Numbered from the stretch's first letter, positions 46,673 through 57,764 are shown. The stretch is DNA of 64,000 bases from Pseudomonas putida (GCA_029953615.1 CP124529.1:992001-1056000); one strand, 5' to 3'. The notes: generated by a model not told the origin, from the letters alone. Numbers and translations are program-made.

Positions 46673-48327
46673 AAGCATTCGCCGAGCTGTACCTGAGGCT
46701 GGATGCGACCACTTCCAGCACTGCAAAGCTCAAGGCGCTGCGCGACTACTTCAGCACCGCCCCGGCTGTGGATGCTGCCTGGGCGGTGTACTTCCTGGCC
46801 GGTGGCCGCCCTCGCCAACTGGTGCCTACCCGTGTGCTGCGGGAGCTGGCCGGTAGCCTGGCGGGGCTGCCTGACTGGCTGTTCGAGGAATGCTACCAGG
46901 CCGTTGGCGACCTGGCCGAAACCATTTCCCTGCTGGTACCGGAAAGCCACAACCCTGGCGACGAAGGCCTCGCCCGCTGGGTTGAAGCCCATCTACTGCC
47001 ATTGCGGAGCCTGCCGGCCGAAGAGATCCAGCAACGCCTGCCGCCCCTTTGGGCACAGCTGGACCGCCCCAGCCTGATGCTCTGCCTCAAACTCATCACT
47101 GGCAGCTTTCGCGTGGGCGTATCGAAGCTGCTGGTCACTCGCGCCCTCGCGCAACTGGCCGGGCTGGATGCCAAACGCGTGGCCCAGCGCCTGGTTGGCT
47201 ACACCGACATCAGCCACCGCCCGACGGCAGGCAGCTATCAGCGGCTGATAGCCCCGGAAACAGACGATGAACATAGCCAGCGTGGCGGCCAGCCCTACCC
47301 GTTTTTTCTGGCCCACCCCCTGCAGGTGCCAACCGAGCAGCTAGATGCACTGCTCGGGCCGCCGAGCGAATGGCAAATCGAGTGGAAATGGGACGGCATT
47401 CGCGCCCAGGTGGTCAAGCGCGAAGGCCAGCTGTGGGTCTGGTCGCGCGGTGAGGAACTGGTCACCGAGCGCTTTCCCGAACTGCACAGCCTGGCGCAGC
47501 TACTCCCCGACGGGGTCGTGCTCGATGGCGAGATCCTGGTGTGGAAACCGGGCAGTTCGGCGGATGAACTGGCGGTACAGCCCTTTGCCCTGTTGCAGCA
47601 ACGCCTGGGTCGCAAAACCCTGGGCAAGAAGCTGCTGAGCGATGCGCCAGTGGTCCTGCAAGCCTACGACCTGCTGGAATGGCAAGGCGAGGACTGGCGC
47701 AGCCGGCCGCAGCACGCGCGCCGTCGGCAGCTGGAACGTGTGCTTGAAGAACACCCATTGGCCCCGGTGCTGCTCTCGCCCCTGCTCGCAGGCCCGGACT
47801 GGTCCGACCTTGCCCGCCAGCGCGAACAGTCACGCGCCCTGGGGGTGGAAGGCTTGATGCTGAAGCAGCGCGAGGCCTTGTATGGCGTAGGCCGGACCAA
47901 AGACATGGGCACCTGGTGGAAGTGGAAGATCGACCCGTTCAGCGTCGATGCCGTACTGATCTATGCCCAGCGCGGCCACGGCCGCCGGGCCAGCCTGTAC
48001 AGTGACTACACCTTTGCCGTGTGGGACGCGCCAGCCGGTACCCCGGGGCGGGCCCTGGTCCCCTTTGCCAAGGCCTATTCAGGGCTCAGTGACGAAGAGA
48101 TGCGCAAGGTCGACGCCATCATCCGCAAGACCACGGTTGAAACCTTCGGGCCGGTACGCAGCGTGACGCCGACGCTGGTGTTCGAGCTTGGCTTCGAGGG
48201 CATCGCCCTGTCCCGGAGGCACAAGAGCGGGATTGCCGTGCGCTTTCCGCGGATGCTGCGCTGGCGGCTGGACAAGCCGGTGGAAGAAGCGGATGACCTG
48301 GCGACATTGCAGGCGCTGCTGGCCTGA
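46669..48327 (+). CDS. ATP-dependent DNA ligase (Lhr-Core cluster)
   Basis: A 552-residue ligase with an N-terminal DNA-binding domain (about 1-200), the adenylylation motif EWKWDGIRAQ (KxDG, nucleophile Lys near residue 241), motif III-like LDGEILVW, EGLMLKQREALY (motif IV), WWKWKIDPF (motif V), and a C-terminal OB fold. It seals nicks in DNA, using ATP. It is coupled to the exonuclease by overlap. This is the LIG component of the repair cluster. Confidence 0.95.
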   Translation: MKAFAELYLRLDATTSSTAKLKALRDYFSTAPAVDAAWAVYFLAGGRPRQLVPTRVLRELAGSLAGLPDWLFEECYQAVGDLAETISLLVPESHNPGDEGLARWVEAHLLPLRSLPAEEIQQRLPPLWAQLDRPSLMLCLKLITGSFRVGVSKLLVTRALAQLAGLDAKRVAQRLVGYTDISHRPTAGSYQRLIAPETDDEHSQRGGQPYPFFLAHPLQVPTEQLDALLGPPSEWQIEWKWDGIRAQVVKREGQLWVWSRGEELVTERFPELHSLAQLLPDGVVLDGEILVWKPGSSADELAVQPFALLQQRLGRKTLGKKLLSDAPVVLQAYDLLEWQGEDWRSRPQHARRRQLERVLEEHPLAPVLLSPLLAGPDWSDLARQREQSRALGVEGLMLKQREALYGVGRTKDMGTWWKWKIDPFSVDAVLIYAQRGHGRRASLYSDYTFAVWDAPAGTPGRALVPFAKAYSGLSDEEMRKVDAIIRKTTVETFGPVRSVTPTLVFELGFEGIALSRRHKSGIAVRFPRMLRWRLDKPVEEADDLATLQALLA

Positions 48328-48347
48328 AACCATTTCGATACCGCGTT

Positions 48348-48443
48348 GGCTTTTTCGCGGGCTCGCCCGCTCCCACAGGTTCGTCACAGGCCCCAAGGAT
48401 TGTAAGGTTTCTTGTGGGAGCGGGCGCGCCCGCGAAGAAGCCG
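48348..48443. repeat. REP inverted pair
   Basis: GGCTTTTTCGCGGGCTCGCCCGCTCCCACAGG and inverted TTGTGGGAGCGGGCGCGCCCGCGAAGAAGCC, between the ligase and the aspartoacylase-like gene. It breaks the otherwise tight operon spacing at this point. Confidence 0.85.
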
Positions 48444-48549
48444 GCGGGGTAATCGGAGCACAATGAAAGAGGCGCAAGCCCGAAAACTGTGCTTCCATCT
48501 TTGTGCCGACTGTGTCGCAGACCGTTTTCGCCACGCACCCAGGACCATC

Positions 48550-49665
48550 ATGCACCACTCGACCCATGACCTGCTCTCCCCTGTTCCGGGCATCACCCGC
48601 CAGCTGCACAGCTTCCACTTCGGACCCCGCGGTGGCGGCAAAGTCTATATCCAGGCTTCGCTACATGCCGACGAACTGCCTGGGATGCTGGTGGCTTGGC
48701 ACCTCAAGCGCCGCCTGGGTGAACTGGAACAGCAAGGCCGCCTGCAGCGCGAGGTCATCCTGGTGCCGGTGGCCAACCCCGTCGGCCTGGAACAGGTGCT
48801 GCTGGACGCGCCGCTGGGGCGTTTCGAACTGCAAAGCGGCGAGAACTTCAACCGCAACTTCGTTGATCTTTCCGACAGTATCGGCGACCAGATCGAAGAA
48901 CACCTGACCGAAGACCCGGCACACAACCTCGCGCTGATCCGCGAATACCTGCGTCGGGGGCTGGATGCCCACCCTGCGCGCACACCGCTGCAGGCCCAAC
49001 GCCTGATCCTGCAGCGCCTGGCCTGCGATGCCGACATGGTGCTGGACCTGCACTGCGACTTCGAGGCGGTCGAGCACCTTTACACCACACCAGACGCCTG
49101 GCCGCAGATCGAACCGCTGGCCCGCTACCTGGGTGCCCAGGCCAGCCTGCTGGCCACCGATTCGGGCGGGCAGTCGTTCGATGAATGTTTCAGCCTGGTC
49201 TGGTGGCAGTTGCAGCAACGCTTCGGCAAACGGTTCCCGATTCCGCTGGGCTGCTGCTCGGTCACCGTCGAGCTGCGTGGCCAGGCAGATGTCAGCCACG
49301 ACCTGGCCAGCAAGGACTGCCAGGCGATTCTCGACTTCCTGACCCATGCGGGGGTCATCGAAGGGGCCGCGACCACCTTGCCCGCCTTGCGCTGCCCGGC
49401 CACGCCGCTGGCCGCTGTCGAACCGGTGATAACACCACTGGGCGGGCTGCTGGTGTACCACGCCCGACCAGGCCAGCACCTGGAGGCGGGCCAGTTGATC
49501 GCCGAAGTCATCGATCCGCTCAGCGACCGGGTGACGGCCATTCACAACAGCCAGCCAGGCCTGCTGTATGCACGCAACGTACGGCGCATGGCTACCGCAG
49601 GCATGGTCATCGCCCACGTTGCAGGCGAGCAGGTGTGCCGCAGCGGCTACCTGCTGGCCAACTGA
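48550..49665 (+). CDS. Succinylglutamate desuccinylase/aspartoacylase family zinc hydrolase
   Basis: A 371-residue M14-like zinc-dependent amidohydrolase. Zinc ligands: HADE (His-x2-Glu) near residue 37 and LHCD with the following His, plus a C-terminal Glu in VTVELRGQ. The final 90 residues have a lipoyl-like barrel (TPLGGLLVYHARPGQHLEAGQLIAEVID). It should cleave an N-acyl amino acid. It lies inside the repair cluster between ligase and helicase, though it has no obvious repair role. ATG at 48550 begins the compact protein. Confidence 0.88.
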   Translation: MHHSTHDLLSPVPGITRQLHSFHFGPRGGGKVYIQASLHADELPGMLVAWHLKRRLGELEQQGRLQREVILVPVANPVGLEQVLLDAPLGRFELQSGENFNRNFVDLSDSIGDQIEEHLTEDPAHNLALIREYLRRGLDAHPARTPLQAQRLILQRLACDADMVLDLHCDFEAVEHLYTTPDAWPQIEPLARYLGAQASLLATDSGGQSFDECFSLVWWQLQQRFGKRFPIPLGCCSVTVELRGQADVSHDLASKDCQAILDFLTHAGVIEGAATTLPALRCPATPLAAVEPVITPLGGLLVYHARPGQHLEAGQLIAEVIDPLSDRVTAIHNSQPGLLYARNVRRMATAGMVIAHVAGEQVCRSGYLLAN

Positions 49666-49732
49666 TCCGGTAAAACCATTGCAACTGGCGGGTTGTCTGT
49701 AGAAACACAGCCACCGAAGGACCCTATGCCCC

Positions 49733-52186
49733 ATGCCCGCCGCCACCGACCTCGCCAAGGCCTGGTTCGCCAAGCGTGGCTGGAAGCCTTTCGCTTTCCA
49801 GCGCCGTGTCTGGGCCGCCGTGAAACGCGGCGAATCCGGCTTGCTGCATGCCAGTACCGGTGCCGGCAAGACCTACGCGGTGTGGCTCGCCGCGCTGCAG
49901 GCTTTCAAGGCCCAAGCCCAGGGTCGGCAGGCTGCACCTTTGCAGGTGGTGTGGGTCACCCCCATGCGTGCCTTGGCCGCCGACACTGCCCGCGCGCTGC
50001 AGATGCCGCTGGACGACCTGGGCCTGCCGTGGAGCGTGGGCGTTCGCAGCGGCGACACCGGCAGTGCCGAACGCGCCCGGCAAGCACGACGCCTGCCCAG
50101 CGTACTGGTCACTACCCCTGAAAGCCTGACGCTGCTGTTGACCCGTGCACAAGCCCGCGAAGACTTCGCCACGCTGCGCCTGGTAGTGGTGGACGAATGG
50201 CACGAACTGCTGGGCAACAAGCGCGGGGTACAACTGCAACTTGCCCTGGCCCGCCTGCGCCACTGGCACCCGGGCCTGCCGACCTGGGGCCTGTCCGCCA
50301 CCCTCGGCAATCTTCAACATGCGCTGGACGTATTGCTGCCGCAAGGCGGCTTGCTGGTACAAGGCCGACAGGACAAGCCGCTGCTGGTCGATACCTTGCT
50401 GCCAACCGCCATCGAGCGCTTCCCCTGGGCCGGGCACATGGGCTTGAAGATGCTCGACCAGGTCAGCCGGGAGATTGATGCCAGCACCAGTTGCCTGGTA
50501 TTCACCAACACTCGGGCGCAGGCTGAACTGTGGTATCAGGCCCTGCTCGAAGCACGCCCCGACTGGGCCGGGCTGATCGCCTTGCACCATGCCTCACTGG
50601 CCCGCGATACTCGCGACTGGGTCGAGCGCAGCCTCAAGCAAGGCAGCCTCAAGGCAGTAGTCTGCACCTCCAGCCTCGACCTGGGGGTGGACTTCCTGCC
50701 CGTGGAGCGCGTACTGCAAATCGGCTCCGCCAAGGGCATTGCCCGCCTCGTGCAACGGGCCGGGCGCTCCGGTCACGCGCCGGGACGGCGTTCCCGGGTG
50801 ACCCTGGTGCCCACACACAGCCTGGAACTGGTGGAAGCCGCAGCCGCCAGGCAGGCCTTGGCAGCCGGGCGCATCGAGGCCCGTCATTCGCCGCGCTTGT
50901 GTATGGATGTGCTGGTGCAACACCTGGTCAGCATGGCCTTGGGCAGTGGCTTTTACCCTGAGCAGTTGCTGGCCGAAGTGCGCAGCACCTGGGCCTTTCG
51001 CGAATTGCGCGACAGCCAGTGGCAGTGGGCACTGGGCTTCGTCTGCCATGGCGGCAGCTCACTAAGCGCCTATCCGGATTACCAGCGCGTCGAGCGCCAG
51101 GCCGACGGCACTTACCGGGTTGCCAGCGAACGTCTGGCACGTCGCCACCGCATGAGTATCGGAACCATCGTCAGCGACGCCAGCCTGCAGCTCAAGTACT
51201 GGAGCAAGGGTGGTGGGGGCAAGGCGCTGGGCAGCATCGAAGAGGCGTTCATTGCCCGCTTGCGCCCCGGCGATACCCTGGTGTTCGCCGGGCGAGTGCT
51301 GGAACTGGTGCGCGTGGAAAACATGACCGCGTACGTACGCCGCAGCACCGCGCGCAAGGCCGCGGTTGCACGCTGGAATGGTGGCCGCATGCCGCTCTCC
51401 AGCGAACTGGCCGACGCACTGGTCGAACAGCTCGGCGCAGCATCCCAAGGGCAATTTCAAAGCCCGGAGATGCGTGCCGTACGCTCCCTGCTGACCTTGC
51501 AGGCGCAGTGGTCGGCGCTACCCACACCCGGCACGCTGCTGGCCGAAACCTTCAAGTCGCGTCAGGGTTGGCACCTGTTCCTGTATCCGTTCGCCGGGCG
51601 CATGGCGAACCTTGGCCTGGCCAACCTGATTGCCTGGCGAGTAAGCCGCGTACAGCCGCTCTCGGTTTCGATTGCCGTCAATGACTACGGGTTCGAACTG
51701 CTCAGCCCGGGCAATGTGGACTGGGCGACGCACCTGCCGCAAGCGCTGGGCACCGAGCATCTGCTGGACGATGTACTGGCCAGCCTCAATGCAGGAGAAA
51801 TGGCATTGCGCCGTTTTCGCGAAATCGCGCAGATTGCCGGGCTGGTATTTGGCGGGTATCCGGCAGCGCAGAAAAGCCTGAGGCAGATCCAGGCCTCCAG
51901 CGGGCTGTTCTATGAGGTATTTCGCAAGCACGATACCGGCAACTTGCTGTTGGCCCAGGCACGGGACGAAGTGCTGAATGAGGAACTGGAGATCGAGCGG
52001 CTGCACCGGCAGTTGCTGAAAATGCGCCAGTTACAGCTACAGCTGCGACAGCTTGAGCGGCCCGGGCCGTTGGCATTTGCCTTGCTGGTGGAAGGCATGC
52101 GCGAAACGTTGAGCACCGAGAAACTGGCGGACCGCATTGCCAGGATGGTCACGGAGCTGAACAGTGCGGCGGACGCAACGCAATGA
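49733..52186 (+). CDS. Ligase-associated DEXH DNA helicase Lhr-Core
   Basis: An 817-residue superfamily 2 3'-5' helicase. Walker A is HASTGAGKT near residue 41, motif II DEWH, motif [11 protein letters not shown], then [10 protein letters not shown] and the motif [13 protein letters not shown]. The C-terminal region holds a winged helix and the Lhr-specific beta-barrel domain found in Lhr-Core. It ends four bases inside the next gene (ATGA), so PdeM is coupled. The P. putida protein has been studied as a 3'-5' DNA-unwinding ATPase. Confidence 0.95.
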   Translation: MPAATDLAKAWFAKRGWKPFAFQRRVWAAVKRGESGLLHASTGAGKTYAVWLAALQAFKAQAQGRQAAPLQVVWVTPMRALAADTARALQMPLDDLGLPWSVGVRSGDTGSAERARQARRLPSVLVTTPESLTLLLTRAQAREDFATLRLVVVDEWHELLGNKRGVQLQLALARLRHWHPGLPTWGLSATLGNLQHALDVLLPQGGLLVQGRQDKPLLVDTLLPTAIERFPWAGHMGLKMLDQVSREIDASTSCLVFTNTRAQAELWYQALLEARPDWAGLIALHHASLARDTRDWVERSLKQGSLKAVVCTSSLDLGVDFLPVERVLQIGSAKGIARLVQRAGRSGHAPGRRSRVTLVPTHSLELVEAAAARQALAAGRIEARHSPRLCMDVLVQHLVSMALGSGFYPEQLLAEVRSTWAFRELRDSQWQWALGFVCHGGSSLSAYPDYQRVERQADGTYRVASERLARRHRMSIGTIVSDASLQLKYWSKGGGGKALGSIEEAFIARLRPGDTLVFAGRVLELVRVENMTAYVRRSTARKAAVARWNGGRMPLSSELADALVEQLGAASQGQFQSPEMRAVRSLLTLQAQWSALPTPGTLLAETFKSRQGWHLFLYPFAGRMANLGLANLIAWRVSRVQPLSVSIAVNDYGFELLSPGNVDWATHLPQALGTEHLLDDVLASLNAGEMALRRFREIAQIAGLVFGGYPAAQKSLRQIQASSGLFYEVFRKHDTGNLLLAQARDEVLNEELEIERLHRQLLKMRQLQLQLRQLERPGPLAFALLVEGMRETLSTEKLADRIARMVTELNSAADATQ

Positions 52187-52836
52187 CCAACCTGCTATCC
52201 ATCGAACACCATGGCCAGGTGCTCTGGCTGCTTTCGGACAAGGCCATCTACTGGCCAGCCCGCCGTGCCCTGCTGGTGGCCGACGTGCACATCGGCAAGG
52301 CCGCAAGCTATCGCGCCCTGCATCAACCCGTACCACGCGGGACCACCGAAGCGACACTCGCCCGCCTGGATGCCTTGCTGGCCAGGCATGATTGCGAGCA
52401 ACTGATCATTCTTGGCGATTTCCTGCATGCGCGCGCAGCGCACGCACCGGCAACCCTGGCCAGGCTGCAGGCATGGCGGGCGCGTCACAGAGCACTGAAC
52501 ATCGTGCTGATCCGCGGTAATCACGACCGGAACGCCGGTGATCCACCCGTGTCGCTCGATATTGAAGTCATGAACGAACCTTGGCTGCTAGAGCCGTTCG
52601 CGCTCCAGCACGAACCCGAACCGCACCCCAGCCACCCAGTCCTGGCGGGCCATGTACACCCGGTTTTCGTGCTGCGCGGGAAGGCACGGCAACGCCTGCG
52701 ACTGCCCTGCTTCCTGATCGATGGCCAGGTCAGCCTGCTGCCGGCGTTCGGTGAGTTTACCGGGGGTTGGGAAGTCGCGCCCACGGGCACCAGCCGGGTG
52801 TACCTGGCCGGGGCAGACCGCGTCTGGCCCGTATAG
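52183..52836 (+). CDS. pdeM: Ligase-associated metallophosphoesterase/endonuclease PdeM
   Basis: A 217-residue metallophosphoesterase. Metal sites: [28 protein letters not shown] and [13 protein letters not shown] (GHxH). This family is a manganese-dependent DNA nuclease partner of Lhr-Core. The start overlaps the helicase stop. It is the last gene of the repair cluster. Confidence 0.94.
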   Translation: MTNLLSIEHHGQVLWLLSDKAIYWPARRALLVADVHIGKAASYRALHQPVPRGTTEATLARLDALLARHDCEQLIILGDFLHARAAHAPATLARLQAWRARHRALNIVLIRGNHDRNAGDPPVSLDIEVMNEPWLLEPFALQHEPEPHPSHPVLAGHVHPVFVLRGKARQRLRLPCFLIDGQVSLLPAFGEFTGGWEVAPTGTSRVYLAGADRVWPV

Positions 52837-52842
52837 CGACGC

Positions 52843-53070
52843 TCAGGCGACAGGCGCAGGAGGCGGCTCGTCCGGCAGGGTCGGCTCGCCTGGTTCCATG
52901 GGGGGCGTTTCGCCCGGTTCCGGCGGTTGCGGGGTGTCCGGGTCAGGCTGGTGGGGCACGCCGCCCGCCTGCATCGGCAACGGGTGTGCCAGCAGGGACC
53001 ATGGCAGCAACCCGACGTGGTTGGGTTGCAGGCCTGCCAGCTTGGCACTGATTGCGGGGTGGAGTTTCAT
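52843..53070 (-). CDS. Small hypothetical protein with Pro-rich tail, 75 aa
   Basis: A 75-residue protein. The first 33 residues (MKLHPAISAKLAGLQPNHVG) are ordinary, and the rest is Pro/Glu-rich (PDPDTPQPPEPGETPPMEPG). GGAG at the right distance supports the ATG at 53070. It is convergent with pdeM (seven bases apart). Unknown function; the pattern suggests a disordered linker-like tail. Confidence 0.65.
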   Translation of the reverse strand: MKLHPAISAKLAGLQPNHVGLLPWSLLAHPLPMQAGGVPHQPDPDTPQPPEPGETPPMEPGEPTLPDEPPPAPVA

Positions 53071-53163
53071 TGGCTGCTCCTGGCAAGGCCGCTACGCATC
53101 ATGCGTACCGGCGTTATCCAGTTGGAGTGCCAAAGGCGCGGGGAATTCCCCGCGCTCGTCGGC

Positions 53164-53730
53164 TCAGGTACGCGGCAGGGTGACGCCGCGCTGGCCCTGG
53201 TACTTGCCACCACGGTCCTTGTACGACACTTCGCATTCTTCGTCGGACTGCAAAAACAGCATCTGGGCCACGCCTTCGTTGGCGTAGATCTTTGCCGGCA
53301 GCGTGGTGGTGTTGGAGAACTCCAGCGTCACATGGCCTTCCCATTCGGGCTCAAGCGGGGTGACGTTGACGATGATGCCGCAGCGGGCGTAGGTGCTCTT
53401 GCCCAGGCAGATGGTCAGGACGTCGCGCGGAATACGGAAATACTCGACAGTGCGCGCCAGGGCAAAAGAGTTCGGCGGGATGATGCACACGTCGCTCTTG
53501 ATGTCGACGAAACTGCCGGCATCGAAGTTCTTCGGGTCGACGGTGGCCGAGTTGATGTTGGTGAACACCTTGAATTCGTCGGCGCAGCGCACGTCGTAGC
53601 CGTAGCTGGAGACGCCGAAGGAGATGACCCGGCTGTCCTGTTCGCCGCGCACCTGGCGCTCGACGAACGGTTCGATCATGCCGTGTTCCTGCGCCATGCG
53701 GCGAATCCACTTGTCCGATTTGATGCTCAT
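53164..53730 (-). CDS. dcd: dCTP deaminase
   Basis: A 188-residue trimeric deaminase that makes dUTP from dCTP. The start [20 protein letters not shown] and the catalytic region [20 protein letters not shown] with the Glu in [17 protein letters not shown] are characteristic. Length is standard. It supplies the thymidylate pathway in the cytoplasm. It is divergent from csp. Confidence 0.96.
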   Translation of the reverse strand: MSIKSDKWIRRMAQEHGMIEPFVERQVRGEQDSRVISFGVSSYGYDVRCADEFKVFTNINSATVDPKNFDAGSFVDIKSDVCIIPPNSFALARTVEYFRIPRDVLTICLGKSTYARCGIIVNVTPLEPEWEGHVTLEFSNTTTLPAKIYANEGVAQMLFLQSDEECEVSYKDRGGKYQGQRGVTLPRT

Positions 53731-54058
53731 GGCGGGGTGTCCTGAAGAGATGCGAGGTGAAAATTCGAGACGCGCATCTTACCGGTCCCGGCGCCCAGGT
53801 TAAAGTTCCATGCCTCATCCCGCGCCGGACGGGGGCTACAGCCGCCGTCGATCCGAATTTGCGTAAAGCGTCTTCTGACCATTGGCAGGTTGCGGAAAGT
53901 GGGGTAAGGTGGCGCCACTGTGCTGCACGTGACACCGAGAATCTCTAGTTTGATGCACGATCCTGATCGGCCCATCGCTGAATTTTCTGCTCTCTTTGCG
54001 CTCAGTCCCGGCCAGGGTTTTTCCTGACCGTTATCAAATTGTCCAAGGAGACAGAAAA
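53731..54058. other. 328-base dcd-csp intergenic region with the csp leader
   Basis: No credible gene. The right part is the cold-shock gene leader, which in this family is usually long and folded. AAGGAG at 54045-54050 is the ribosome binding site. I could not confidently place promoters. Confidence 0.6.
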
Positions 54059-54268
54059 ATGTCCAACCGTCAATCCGGTGTTGTTAAGTGGTTCAACGAT
54101 GAGAAAGGCTACGGCTTCATCACCCCTCAGTCGGGCGATGACCTGTTCGTGCACTTCAAAGCCATCCAAGCTGACGGCTTCAAAACCCTGAAAGAAGGCC
54201 AGGCTGTTACTTTCGTCGCTACCCGCGGCCAGAAAGGCATGCAGGCTGAAGAAGTTCAGATCGCCTAA
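54059..54268 (+). CDS. Cold shock protein (CspA family)
   Basis: A 69-residue nucleic-acid-binding beta barrel with RNP1 KGYGFITP and RNP2 DLFVHF. It begins [20 protein letters not shown]. It acts as an RNA chaperone and transcription antiterminator. AAGGAG lies nine bases upstream. A strong terminator follows. Monocistronic. CapB/CspD-type pseudomonad paralogue; the exact name cannot be settled. Confidence 0.96.
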   Translation: MSNRQSGVVKWFNDEKGYGFITPQSGDDLFVHFKAIQADGFKTLKEGQAVTFVATRGQKGMQAEEVQIA

Positions 54269-54290
54269 GTCGATCGAAGCTTCCTGGCTT

Positions 54291-54323
54291 TCAAAAAAAC
54301 CCGCCTCCCGGCGGGTTTTTTTA
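54291..54323 (+). terminator. Terminator after csp
   Basis: AAAAAACCCGCC-TCCC-GGCGGGTTTTTTT, a GC stem of seven base pairs with a T tract, 22 bases after the csp stop. It can also act on the other strand for apbC. Confidence 0.9.
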
Positions 54324-54349
54324 TGCCTGACAGAAAGACCGAGTCGCCT

Positions 54350-54435
54350 GCTTCGCGGGCTTGCCCGCTCCCACAGGGACTGCACAGCGTTTGAAGCTTG
54401 TGTTGTACCTGTGGGAGCGGGCAAGCCCACGAAGA
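54350..54435. repeat. REP inverted pair
   Basis: CTTCGCGGGCTTGCCCGCTCCCACAGG and inverted CCTGTGGGAGCGGGCAAGCCCACGAAG between the csp terminator and the apbC stop. Confidence 0.8.
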
Positions 54436-54455
54436 GAGCGACGCGGTCTGACAGA

Positions 54456-55550
54456 TCAGTCTTCGCTGATGGTAATGCTCGGCATCGCCGGCGCCGCCGC
54501 TTCCTGCAGCACGATCCGCGCCCCTACCTGACGGGCCAGCTCCTGATAGACCATGGCGATCTGGCTTTCCGGTTCGGCGATGGCGGTCGGCTTGCCATTG
54601 TCGGCCTGCTCGCGAATCAGCATCGACAGCGGCAGCGACGCCAACAGGTCTACGCCATACTGGCTCGCCAGCTTCTCGCCACCGCCTTCGCCGAACAGGT
54701 GCTCGGCATGGCCGCAGTTCGAGCAGATGTGCACGGCCATGTTCTCCACCACGCCCAGCACCGGGATGTTGACCTTGCGGAACATCTCCACACCCTTCCT
54801 GGCGTCGAGCAGAGCCAGGTCCTGCGGGGTGGTGACGATCACCGAACCGGCCACCGGCACCTTCTGCGCCAGGGTCAGCTGGATGTCACCGGTGCCCGGC
54901 GGCATGTCGATCACCAGGTAATCCAGGTCGTCCCAGGCGGTCTGGGTCACCAGTTGCAACAGCGCGCCGGAAACCATCGGACCACGCCAGACCATCGGTG
55001 TGTTGTCGTCGGTGAGGAACGCCATGGACATGACTTCCACGCCATGGGCCTTGATCGGCACGAACCACTTCTGCTCGCGAATCTGCGGGCGCGTCCCCTC
55101 GGCGATACCGAACATCACGCCCTGGCTGGGGCCATAGATATCGGCATCGAGAATACCCACCCGCGCTCCCTCGCGGGCCAGCGCCAGGGCCAGGTTGGCC
55201 GCGGTGGTCGACTTGCCCACACCGCCCTTGCCCGAGGCCACGGCGATGATGTTCTTGACGTTGGCCATGGCCGGCACCTGAGCCTGAGCCTTGTGCGCGG
55301 CCACCACGCAGTCGATGGTCACCTGGGCACTGCTGACACCCTCGAGGTTGCCGATGGCAGTCTGCAGCACCTGGGCCCAGCCGTTCCTGAACAACCCTGC
55401 GGCATAACCCAACTGCAACTGCACGTTGACCTGCCCACCCTGGATATCGATGGCGCGCACGCAGCCGGCGCTGACCGGATCCTGGTTCAGGTAGGGGTCG
55501 GTGTACTGGCGAAGCACGCCTTCGACGGCGGCACGGGTGACGGCACTCAT
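54456..55550 (-). CDS. apbC: Iron-sulfur cluster carrier ATPase ApbC/Mrp
   Basis: A 364-residue P-loop NTPase of the Mrp/NBP35 family. An N-terminal MIP18-like domain (about 1-90) precedes the Walker A ASGKGGVGKST near residue 106 and the CxxC scaffold motif in ICSNCGH. It carries 4Fe-4S clusters to apo-proteins. The start at 55550 is chosen over 55568 because GGGAG lies immediately upstream. Divergent from metG, with 158 bases between them. Confidence 0.94.
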   Translation of the reverse strand: MSAVTRAAVEGVLRQYTDPYLNQDPVSAGCVRAIDIQGGQVNVQLQLGYAAGLFRNGWAQVLQTAIGNLEGVSSAQVTIDCVVAAHKAQAQVPAMANVKNIIAVASGKGGVGKSTTAANLALALAREGARVGILDADIYGPSQGVMFGIAEGTRPQIREQKWFVPIKAHGVEVMSMAFLTDDNTPMVWRGPMVSGALLQLVTQTAWDDLDYLVIDMPPGTGDIQLTLAQKVPVAGSVIVTTPQDLALLDARKGVEMFRKVNIPVLGVVENMAVHICSNCGHAEHLFGEGGGEKLASQYGVDLLASLPLSMLIREQADNGKPTAIAEPESQIAMVYQELARQVGARIVLQEAAAPAMPSITISED

Positions 55551-55708
55551 GGAGACTCCCATTGGCAAACTGGATGTAAAACAGACGCCTATCCTAACCC
55601 GTCAATCGTCAGCAGATGCGCATGCGGGATGAAATATCTTCGCCAGCCCTTTATAGTTACCGATCAACCTCATTTTTACCCCGTCGCCAGATAAGTAGCC
55701 GAGCCACC

Positions 55709-57748
55709 ATGTCCGAGCCACGCCAGATTCTCGTCACCAGCGCCTTGCCCTATGCCAATGGTTCGATCCACCTTGGCCATATGCTCGAGTACATCCAGAC
55801 AGACATGTGGGTCCGCTTCCAGAAGCTGCGCGGTAACCAGTGCATCTACGTCTGCGCCGACGACGCCCACGGCTCGGCCATCATGCTGCGCGCCGAGAAG
55901 GAAGGCATCACCCCGGAACAGCTGATCGCCAATGTCCAGGCCGAGCACAGCAGCGACTTCGCCGACTTCCTGGTGGATTTCGACAACTTCCACTCCACCC
56001 ACAGCGAAGAAAACCGCGAGCTGTCGGGCTTGATCTACGCGCGCCTGCGTGATGCCGGGCACATCGCCACCCGTTCGGTCACCCAGTACTTCGACCCGGA
56101 AAAGGGCATGTTCCTTGCCGACCGCTTCATCAAGGGCACCTGCCCCAAGTGCGCGGCCGAAGACCAGTACGGCGACAACTGCGAAAAATGCGGCGCCACC
56201 TACGCGCCCACCGAGCTGAAGAACCCCAAGTCGGCCATCTCCGGTGCCACCCCGGTGCTGCGTGATTCCCAGCACTTCTTCTTCAAGCTGCCGGACTTCC
56301 AGGCCATGCTGCAGCAGTGGACCCGTAGCGGCACCCTGCAGGACGCAGTCGCCAACAAGCTGGCCGAATGGCTGGATTCGGGCCTGCAGGAATGGGACAT
56401 CTCCCGCGACGCGCCGTACTTCGGCTTCGAGATTCCGGGCGAGCCTGGCAAGTACTTCTACGTGTGGCTGGATGCACCGATCGGCTACATGGCCAGCTTC
56501 AAGAACCTCTGCGCACGCCGCCCGGAGCTGGACTTCGACGCGTTCTGGAGCGAAGGCTCCAAGGCCGAGCTGTACCACTTCATCGGCAAGGACATCGTCA
56601 ATTTCCACGCCCTGTTCTGGCCGGCCATGCTTGAAGGCGCCGGCTTCCGCAAGCCGAGCGCGGTCAACGTGCACGGCTACCTGACCGTGAACGGTGCCAA
56701 GATGTCCAAGTCGCGCGGCACCTTCATCAAGGCCCGCACCTACCTGGACCACCTGCAACCGGAGTACCTGCGTTACTACTACGCGGCCAAGCTGGGCCGT
56801 GGCGTCGATGACCTGGACCTGAACCTGGAAGACTTCGTGCAAAAGGTCAATTCCGACCTGGTCGGCAAGGTGGTCAACATCGCCAGCCGCTGCGCCGGTT
56901 TCATCCACAAGGGCAACGAAGGCGTGATGGTGGCCGGCGATGCCGCACCGGAGCTGACCGAAGCCTTCCTGGCGGCCGCCCCGTCGATCGCCGACGCCTA
57001 TGAAGGCCGCGATTTCGGTCGTGCCATGCGCGAAATCATGGCCCTGGCCGACCGCGCCAACGCCTGGATCGCCGACAAGGCCCCGTGGTCGCTGGCCAAG
57101 CAGGAAGGCAAGCAGGATGAAGTGCAGGCCATCTGCGCCCAGGGCATCAACCTGTTCCGCCAGCTGGTGATCTTCCTCAAGCCGGTGCTGCCGGTGCTGG
57201 CTGCCGACGCCGAGGCGTTCCTCAACGTGGCACCGCTGACCTGGAACGACCACCTGTCGCGCCTGGAAAACCACCAGCTGAACCCGTTCAAGGCGCTGAT
57301 GAGCCGCATCGAACCGGCCAAGGTCGAAGCCATGGTCGCCGCCAGCAAGGAAGACCTGCTGGCAGCCGAAGCCAAGGCCCCTGCCGGCAACGGCGAGCTG
57401 GCCAAGGACCCGCTGTCGGCGGAAATCGAGTTCGACACCTTCGCTGCCGTCGACCTGCGCGTAGCGCTGATCGTCAAGGCCGAAGCCGTACCGGGTGCCG
57501 ACAAGCTGCTGCAACTGACCCTGGACATCGGTGACGAGCGCCGCAACGTGTTCTCCGGCATCAAGTCGGCCTACCCCGACCCGTCCCTACTGGAAGGCCG
57601 TCTGACCATGATGGTCGCCAACCTCAAGCCACGGAAGATGCGCTTTGGCGTGTCCGAAGGCATGGTCATGGCGGCCGGCCCTGGCGGTGAAGAGATCTAC
57701 CTGCTGAGCCCGGACAGCGGTGCCAAGCCAGGCCAGCGCATCAAGTAA
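55709..57748 (+). CDS. metG: Methionine-tRNA ligase
   Basis: A 679-residue class I aminoacyl-tRNA synthetase. HIGH signature in [10 protein letters not shown], zinc knuckle [18 protein letters not shown], and KMSKS in [12 protein letters not shown]-terminal EMAP-like tRNA-binding domain (about 575-679) is present, as in dimeric E. coli MetG. Start at ATG 55709 begins the catalytic domain ([18 protein letters not shown]). The upstream extension is rejected. Confidence 0.97.
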   Translation: MSEPRQILVTSALPYANGSIHLGHMLEYIQTDMWVRFQKLRGNQCIYVCADDAHGSAIMLRAEKEGITPEQLIANVQAEHSSDFADFLVDFDNFHSTHSEENRELSGLIYARLRDAGHIATRSVTQYFDPEKGMFLADRFIKGTCPKCAAEDQYGDNCEKCGATYAPTELKNPKSAISGATPVLRDSQHFFFKLPDFQAMLQQWTRSGTLQDAVANKLAEWLDSGLQEWDISRDAPYFGFEIPGEPGKYFYVWLDAPIGYMASFKNLCARRPELDFDAFWSEGSKAELYHFIGKDIVNFHALFWPAMLEGAGFRKPSAVNVHGYLTVNGAKMSKSRGTFIKARTYLDHLQPEYLRYYYAAKLGRGVDDLDLNLEDFVQKVNSDLVGKVVNIASRCAGFIHKGNEGVMVAGDAAPELTEAFLAAAPSIADAYEGRDFGRAMREIMALADRANAWIADKAPWSLAKQEGKQDEVQAICAQGINLFRQLVIFLKPVLPVLAADAEAFLNVAPLTWNDHLSRLENHQLNPFKALMSRIEPAKVEAMVAASKEDLLAAEAKAPAGNGELAKDPLSAEIEFDTFAAVDLRVALIVKAEAVPGADKLLQLTLDIGDERRNVFSGIKSAYPDPSLLEGRLTMMVANLKPRKMRFGVSEGMVMAAGPGGEEIYLLSPDSGAKPGQRIK

Positions 57749-57764
57749 CACAACCTGCCGGACC

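Noticed and set aside
53731..54058. A possible riboswitch or tRNA before csp
   Set aside because: No cloverleaf or known riboswitch core could be traced; treated as the cold-shock leader region.
55676..57514. Minus-strand frame of 612 codons opposite metG
   Set aside because: Metabolically implausible composition and exact overlap with metG. Shadow of codon bias.
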